Assembly: GCA_022818135.1 (NCBI GenBank)
Contig: JAFMSR010000001.1
Coordinates: 33,701,463 to 33,765,462, forward strand
Origin: Saxidomus purpurata
Taxonomy: Eukaryota; Mollusca; Bivalvia; Venerida; Veneridae
Reading direction: 5' to 3'
DNA length: 64,000 nucleotides
Position numbers and translations under genes: made by a program. Shown one piece after another: positions 60,901 to 64,000 of the stretch. Below the pieces are notes generated by a model. That model had not been told where the DNA came from, did not search any database, and saw only the letters and a list, made by a program, of their open reading frames with translations. Each line of letters opens with the position of its first letter. Position 1 is the first letter of the stretch.

Positions 60901-63835
60901 ACAAAGAGCTTGACTTCATGAGTGATTTCGTCAAACAGTTTGATATTGGTCCAAGTGATGTACAAGTTTCTTTGATCACCATCGGCTCAACAGCTCATAC
61001 AGAGTTCTACTTAAACGAGTGCGTGTATTATATGTCAGTATGGCTGGGGCAACTATTATATAAAGCAGTTTTTGAAATACCTTTTTTCTTAAAACAGTGT
61101 TGTCCCTTTTCTCAAAGGTTATGGTAAACATGTACATGTGTAGCAATTTAGAGTTTACCTAAAAGTCATTCGGTTTTGGTTTTCGTTTGTCTGGTGTTTG
61201 CCGTTGACTTTGTTGTTCACAAACATTTTTAGTATGATCCAGCAAACATCATTAAGCAGCCCTGCTATAATTATCGTTCTCACATTTGTGTTCGGGCATT
61301 TGTTCGCCATTGTCACAATATATGCTTACTCAGCAATAATATATAATTGTAACCACTGCACTTGAAGATGTACATACTAAACCAGATACTGATCTGAAAC
61401 CAATTACAGGCAAATTTAAATTTTAGTCATAAAGATAGCGCGAGTATGATCTCTGCTATTCAGTCAACAAGGTACTTGGGAGGAGGCACGGATATTTACG
61501 ACGGATTACGGTATGCTCTCTACTACCATTTCTCGACCAGTCACGGCGCCCGGCCTAATGCCACCAAACTTGTTATTGTAATGACAGAAGGTAACTCAAG
61601 GGATCCCATCAGAAGTGAATATGAATCCCACTTATTGAAGGTATTTGTATTTAGACCTTTATATACATCATCTTTTGTCTAGTGGTCGAAGGCGTTCTTA
61701 ATTTGCATTGCTATGCGATATCACCGTTAGGTACACATTCGAATCCTGGCTTCTGCCCTGCAATAAATTTAATGTAGTGCATATATAAAGATATAACATC
61801 ATCCTTATCATGACAAAGTTAAGTGTTATTTAAGCGTTTATGGTAAAAAAAAAAGAAATGAATAAATAAATTGATATCCGACTTTGTAACAATGTGCTTT
61901 CTGCAATATTCATTTACAAAAAAAAAATGCTTACATGTATTATTTGTATGTTACCAAGAATACTGGTGCAAAAATCGTCACAATCAGTATTGGAACAAAG
62001 GTGAACCAGTACGAGCTTATGAACATAGCAACTGACCGTAACCATGCTTTTTCCGTGGGCAGCTTCGATATTCTTCACACAGTTCTACAAGAGGTTACAG
62101 ACGAGTCCTGCAACGGTTGTATGATTATTCAATGTTATTTATGTCTCTGACCACAAAGATATATTTTCAGTTCAGTATCGCGCTCTCATTTGATTAAAAT
62201 CTTGAAACGAAAACAAAAAAAAAAACAATAAGATCGACATACGAGTACATTGTTTCCCGTGCCATTTTTTTTATCAGATTACTCTGTCATTAGCATTGTA
62301 TTTACAGACTACCAAAGATGTACTATCACAATCAGAAATAGGAAAAAAAAAAACTTTTTTCTATAAAAGTTGACTTGACATTTCACCGATTTAAAAATGT
62401 TTGGTAAAGTTTCCACTGTATATGAGCACGGCTATGTAATTTTTCAGAGATAAATGTACTACCAACACCAATGCCACGTGAGTATTAACAATATTCTCAT
62501 TCCTTGAAATTATAGAACTTAATTTGACGATTATAAAATAATTACAAAGCATACAGTACATTTCTGATATACGTCTACCAACAGAAACGATGTCGTTGAA
62601 CTTTAGAGAAAGGACTATTCTGCTTTTGTGAAAATTGTGTCGGTTTATAAAACTTCTAAGCAGACCGTTGTATTACTCGAGCTAACTTCCGATAACTCTA
62701 AAGGCGATCTTAATAAACTAGAAGCAATATATTACGCAAGTTAGAAATCAGTGAGAAAGAAAACAAGCGTATGTAGAGGTCACACTTTTCATTATAAGAA
62801 TAAAACACATCGTTTAGTGTATTAACTTACGGTCAAGATTTATTCAAAATAGAATGTGGAAAGACACAAGCAGACATTGTGTTTATTTTGGATGCTTCAT
62901 CAAGCGAAGGAAGAATAAACTTTCAAACACAACTGGATTTTGTCAGGGATTTTATATACCAGTTTGAAATTGGACCAAACGCTGTTCAGGTAAAAATGTT
63001 TTAAGTACTTCGCAACATCCCGTTTTATCCTATGCTTCTAAAAAGTATTATTAGTAATAACCTCTGGTAATTTGGTTTTATTCTCTGATATATCACTGAC
63101 TGAAGATTTCCACTTACCAGGTAATGTAAACAGTTCGTTAACTTACCAGGTAATGTAAACAGTTCGTTAATTAAAGCAAGCACTGTAAAAATAATAAACA
63201 GTTGATTTTGATTTATTATTCTTGTAGGTAAGCGTTGTAGTTTTCAGTACTTATGTCAAAGAAGAATTCCCACTAAACAGATATCACGATCAAGCTTCTG
63301 TATTGTCTGCGATATCAAATATTCCGTTTCTCGCTGGTGCATCCTCAACGGACAAGGCTCTTCACTTTGTCAGAACTTACAGCTTTTTGTCTACAAAAGG
63401 TATTTGCCAGATTTGTACATACTTTCCAATATCATACATGTTTGGTGGTTTGAGTTTATTTCCTAGAATTTTACATTGAAGTGAACTTTTTGCAGTGCGA
63501 ACCATCTCTACTTTTTCAGTTAAGCTTTAGACGATTCTTAAATACTACTCAGTCTACTGGTAGTTTAAGTTGTATTTTACTGTGATTATTTAAGCAGTCA
63601 CAATATGAGAGAGCATTATTTAAACAGCTTAGGTCTAGGCAAACAGTATCAGATAAAAATTAGCACTGTATTAATCCACCTGTCTGTGATTCTATCGATT
63701 AAATTGCAGGTGATCGTCCGAATGCAACCGATATGGTAATTTTACTGACTGATGGCAGATCTGGTCTTCCTCAGAACACGGCCAAAGAGGCACAACTTCT
63801 AAAGAATCGAGCGAATATAAAAGTTATTGCCATTG
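44084..63835 (+). CDS. Gene C: secreted protein with at least seven vWA domains (3' end outside window)
   Basis: Coding exons: 44084-44153, 44672-44791, 45018-45143, 45702-45874, 46091-46226, 46785-46802, 46936-47034, 47655-47774, 47993-48118, 48384-48556, 49112-49247, 50269-50286, 50483-50620, 51095-51214, 51803-51928, 52303-52475, 53309-53444, 53684-53701, 53951-53977, 54447-54566, 55429-55554, 55839-56011, 56359-56494, 58293-58310, 58683-58794, 59141-59323, 59897-60026, 60226-60361, 60814-61018, 61427-61640, 61959-62115, 62448-62477, 62853-62989, 63228-63399, 63710-63835. In frame throughout, about 1409 codons so far. Domains: type 1 x4 (aa 24-208, 248-432, 485-669, 685-869), type 2 (876-1062), type 3 (1063-1254), type 4 from 1265. 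Remaining exons, probably the end of type 4 and perhaps type 5 and a tail, lie beyond 64000. Likely an extracellular matrix/adhesion protein. Confidence 0.91.
44672..46226 (+). CDS. Gene C exons 2-5: vWA domain 1 (type 1 expansion copy)
   Basis: Exons 44672-44791, 45018-45143, 45702-45874 and 46091-46226. Motifs CANNKADIVFLLDASTSEG, LQVGIVTFSTRPRNEFYLN, GDTYTHEALKYVRQ, ARSGVPNILVVMTDGEST and VIAIGIGSRVQPTELNTIAS; closing Cys. MIDAS complete. Type-1 phases 1, 1, 0. Confidence 0.94.
46785..47034 (+). CDS. Gene C exons 6-7: linker 1 with Thr/Ser-rich segment
   Basis: Exon 46785-46802 completes Cys and adds ITEKP. Exon 46936-47034 encodes ETTTVSTITTTSTTTSATTS followed by LVPSSLSTFA. Phase 1 at both ends. 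Mucin-like, likely O-glycosylated and extended. Genes A and B have such Thr-rich exons only at the C-terminus. Confidence 0.84.
47125..47324 (+). repeat. Perfect 100-bp tandem duplication
   Basis: 47125-47224 and 47225-47324 are identical by eye over 100 bp (both start TTGCATTGAAGACGTTTAAA and end AAACATTGTATC). Non-coding, in the intron between gene C exons 7 and 8. Confidence 0.93.
47655..49247 (+). CDS. Gene C exons 8-11: vWA domain 2 (type 1 expansion copy)
   Basis: Exons 47655-47774, 47993-48118, 48384-48556 and 49112-49247. Motifs CAHNKADIVFLLDSSTSEG, VQIGIVIFSSSPRNAF, GDTYTNEALKYVRQ, VVMTDGEST and VIAIGIGSRVQPMELNTIAS. Nearly identical to domain 3 of this gene, which points to recent internal duplication. 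MIDAS complete. Confidence 0.94.
49554..50101. mobile_element. Probable TIR element
   Basis: TCCTGTTTTCTCGTATTCTC (49554 on) and the reverse complement of 50078-50101 (TCCCTGTTTCTCGTATTCTC) form imperfect inverted ends. A third copy of TTTCTCGTATTCTCAGGG lies inside at about 49762. TA flanks both sides. No ORF with recognisable function. In gene C intron 11. Confidence 0.55.
50269..50620 (+). CDS. Gene C exons 12-13: linker 2 with Thr/Ser-rich segment
   Basis: Exon 50269-50286 gives CITEKPG. Exon 50483-50620 (138 nt) encodes ETTVPSTSTTTSTTTSATTN then more Thr/Ser and SAPSTFV. It is 39 nt longer than linker 1, consistent with slippage in a repetitive Thr-codon tract. Confidence 0.85.
51095..53444 (+). 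CDS. Gene C exons 14-17: vWA domain 3 (type 1 expansion copy)
   Basis: Exons 51095-51214, 51803-51928, 52303-52475 and 53309-53444. Motifs CAHNKADIVFLLDSSTSEG, VQIGIVTFSSSPRNAF, GDTYTNEALKYVRK, VRSGVPRILVVMTDGEST and VIAIGIGSRVQPTELNTIAS. MIDAS complete. Confidence 0.94.
53684..53977 (+). CDS. Gene C exons 18-19: short linker 3
   Basis: Exon 53684-53701 gives CITQTTG and exon 53951-53977 (27 nt) gives VPQTPAPLV. Phase 1 throughout. Replaces the long Thr-rich linker between domains 3 and 4. Confidence 0.8.
54447..56494 (+). CDS. Gene C exons 20-23: vWA domain 4 (type 1, closest to A/B domain 1)
   Basis: Exons 54447-54566, 55429-55554, 55839-56011 and 56359-56494. Motifs CSHNKADIVFLLDSSTSEG, VQVSIVTFSNQPHNVFYLN, GDTYTDMALKYVRE, RYGVPKILVVMTDGEST, HYTDIK and VISIGIGNRVNPTELRTIAT. 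The RYGVP and HYTDIK features match A/B domain 1 rather than C domains 1-3 (RSGVP). The linker that follows is the A/B type (VSEKIG). Confidence 0.94.
56671..57886. repeat. Composite element: inverted ends, CCGT tract, six to seven 170-178-bp tandem units
   Basis: Left end ATGCCCCCGAAGGGTGG and right end CTCTTTCGGGGGCATTCG are inverted. A CCGTCTGT tract lies at 56703-56738. Units beginning ATTCGTGTCCGGACTGTAAC start near 56751, 56921, 57099, 57277, 57455 and 57625, with a partial copy near 57788. Near-identical ORFs in successive units come from the repeat and are not genes. In gene C intron 23. Confidence 0.85.
57918..57960 (+). repeat. (AAT)n microsatellite
   Basis: About 13 units of AAT/ATA just downstream of the composite element. 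Confidence 0.9.
58293..58310 (+). CDS. Gene C exon 24: 18-nt linker exon
   Basis: Completes Cys and encodes VSEKI; identical peptide to gene A exon 7. Acceptor AG 58291-58292, donor GT 58311. The intron before it contains the 178-bp tandem array. Confidence 0.85.
   Translation: MCLKK
58683..60361 (+). CDS. Gene C exons 25-28: vWA domain 5 (type 2) with degenerate metal site
   Basis: Exons 58683-58794, 59141-59323, 59897-60026 and 60226-60361, with type-2 phases 2, 2, 0. Opens SCESKRGDIVFVLHSSGARA: the first MIDAS Asp is His and the last Ser of DxSxS is Ala. GGTTNT of A/B is GYANT, so the metal-binding Thr is Ala. TDG is TDK (Asp kept, VVFITDKDS). The fold-core strands (NMQISLVTYG, VISVGIGSAV) and closing Cys are preserved and the reading frame is open. 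The domain probably folds but should not bind metal in the usual way. Exon 25 is 6 nt shorter than its A/B counterparts. Confidence 0.9.
59430..59495 (+). repeat. Possible SINE 3'-tail remnant
   Basis: TTGGAATGGGCGTTAAACTCC resembles the tail of invertebrate tRNA-derived SINEs (GGGCGTTAAAC). No head is visible. Low confidence. Confidence 0.3.
60814..62115 (+). CDS. Gene C exons 29-31: vWA domain 6 (type 3) with altered metal site
   Basis: Exons 60814-61018, 61427-61640 and 61959-62115. Opens ECGDKPADIVFILDCSAAEG: DxSxS is DCSAA, the second Ser lost and an extra Cys gained. GGSTATYDGL is GGGTDIYDGL, and MTDG is MTEG (Asp to Glu). Splice sites are weaker here: donor GTGCGT after exon 29, acceptor TACCAAG before exon 31, donor GTTGTA after it. 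The frame stays open and phases 2, 0 match type 3. Reduced or altered metal binding is likely. Confidence 0.86.
61681..61775 (+). repeat. Possible tRNA-like SINE remnant
   Basis: TAGTGGTCGAAGGCGTTC followed about 45 nt later by ACATTCGAATCCTGGC resembles A-box and B-box halves of a tRNA-derived SINE. No tRNA fold is supported. In gene C intron 30. Confidence 0.35.
62448..62477 (+). CDS. Gene C exon 32: linker exon (30 nt)
   Basis: Encodes EINVLPTPMP; same length and phase as the Pro-rich linker exons of A and B (EGKPRPTPNP). Donor GTGAGT at 62478. Confidence 0.78.
62853..63835 (+). CDS. Gene C exons 33-35: vWA domain 7 (type 4), partial
   Basis: Exons 62853-62989, 63228-63399 and 63710-63835. 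Motifs CGKTQADIVFILDASSSEG, VSVVVFSTYVKEEFPLNRYH, AGASSTDKALHFV and ATDMVILLTDGRS, then IKVIAIG. DxSxS and TDG are intact; the MIDAS Thr is Ser (conservative). Phases 0, 1, 1. The last exon of the domain, matching A 18679-18807, should lie beyond 64000. Confidence 0.9.
63112..63169 (+). repeat. 29-bp perfect tandem duplication
   Basis: ACTTACCAGGTAATGTAAAC plus CAGTTCGTTA-type ending occurs twice back to back (63112-63140 and 63141-63169). In gene C intron 33, about 60 nt upstream of exon 34. Confidence 0.9.
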
Positions 63836-64000
63836 GTACGTACGTCAAATAAAGGAATACTAGTAACTTTTTCTTTTCGAAACGTTTCTATGATAGACAG
63901 ATTACTATTATAATTCCGATTAAACCTTTTTTGAACAAGAAATTAATGTCTTGTGGACAAGATCCGTCTCCAATATCTACCGTTTCAAATGAGCTTTGGT

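Overview
The window is animal nuclear DNA: AT-rich, intron-dense, with canonical GT-AG splice sites and many short interspersed and tandem repeats. The repeats carry tetranucleotide CCGT/GTCG tracts next to tandem cores, tRNA-like SINE pieces and TTAA-flanked MITEs. Together with multi-vWA secreted proteins this suggests a mollusc, most likely a bivalve. That assignment is an inference from repeat style and gene family.

Three genes lie head to tail on the + strand, called A, B and C here. All encode secreted proteins built almost entirely from von Willebrand factor type A (vWA) domains. Gene A (186 to about 22600) and gene B (24041 to about 39595) are complete paralogues. Each has a signal-peptide exon, a 24-nt mini-exon, five vWA domains, short linkers and a Thr-rich tail. 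Spliced by hand, every exon joins in frame, giving 1023 and 1021 aa. Gene C (44084 to beyond 64000) is incomplete at the window edge: 35 exons and about 1409 codons so far. It has four copies of the first domain type, separated by Thr-rich linkers, followed by counterparts of domains 2, 3 and 4.

Each domain type has its own intron positions and phases, which act as a barcode for matching domains between paralogues. All domains begin and end with a Cys, the arrangement of matrilin-type vWA modules. The MIDAS metal-site motif (DxSxS, T, TDG) is intact throughout A and B and in C domains 1 to 4. It is broken in C domains 5 and 6 and slightly altered in domain 7.

The rest of the window is introns and two intergenic gaps (about 22.6-24.0 kb and 39.6-44.1 kb) filled with repeats. 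They include six copies of a TTAA-flanked MITE, a hAT-type MITE with a perfect 8-bp target duplication, composite microsatellite plus tandem-core elements, a LINE 3' fragment inside a nested insertion, and a roughly 1-kb inverted repeat pair around the end of gene B. These insertions explain most of the size difference between A and B. I found no CRISPR array, operon or prokaryote-type system. The most unusual content is the domain-expanding vWA gene cluster itself.
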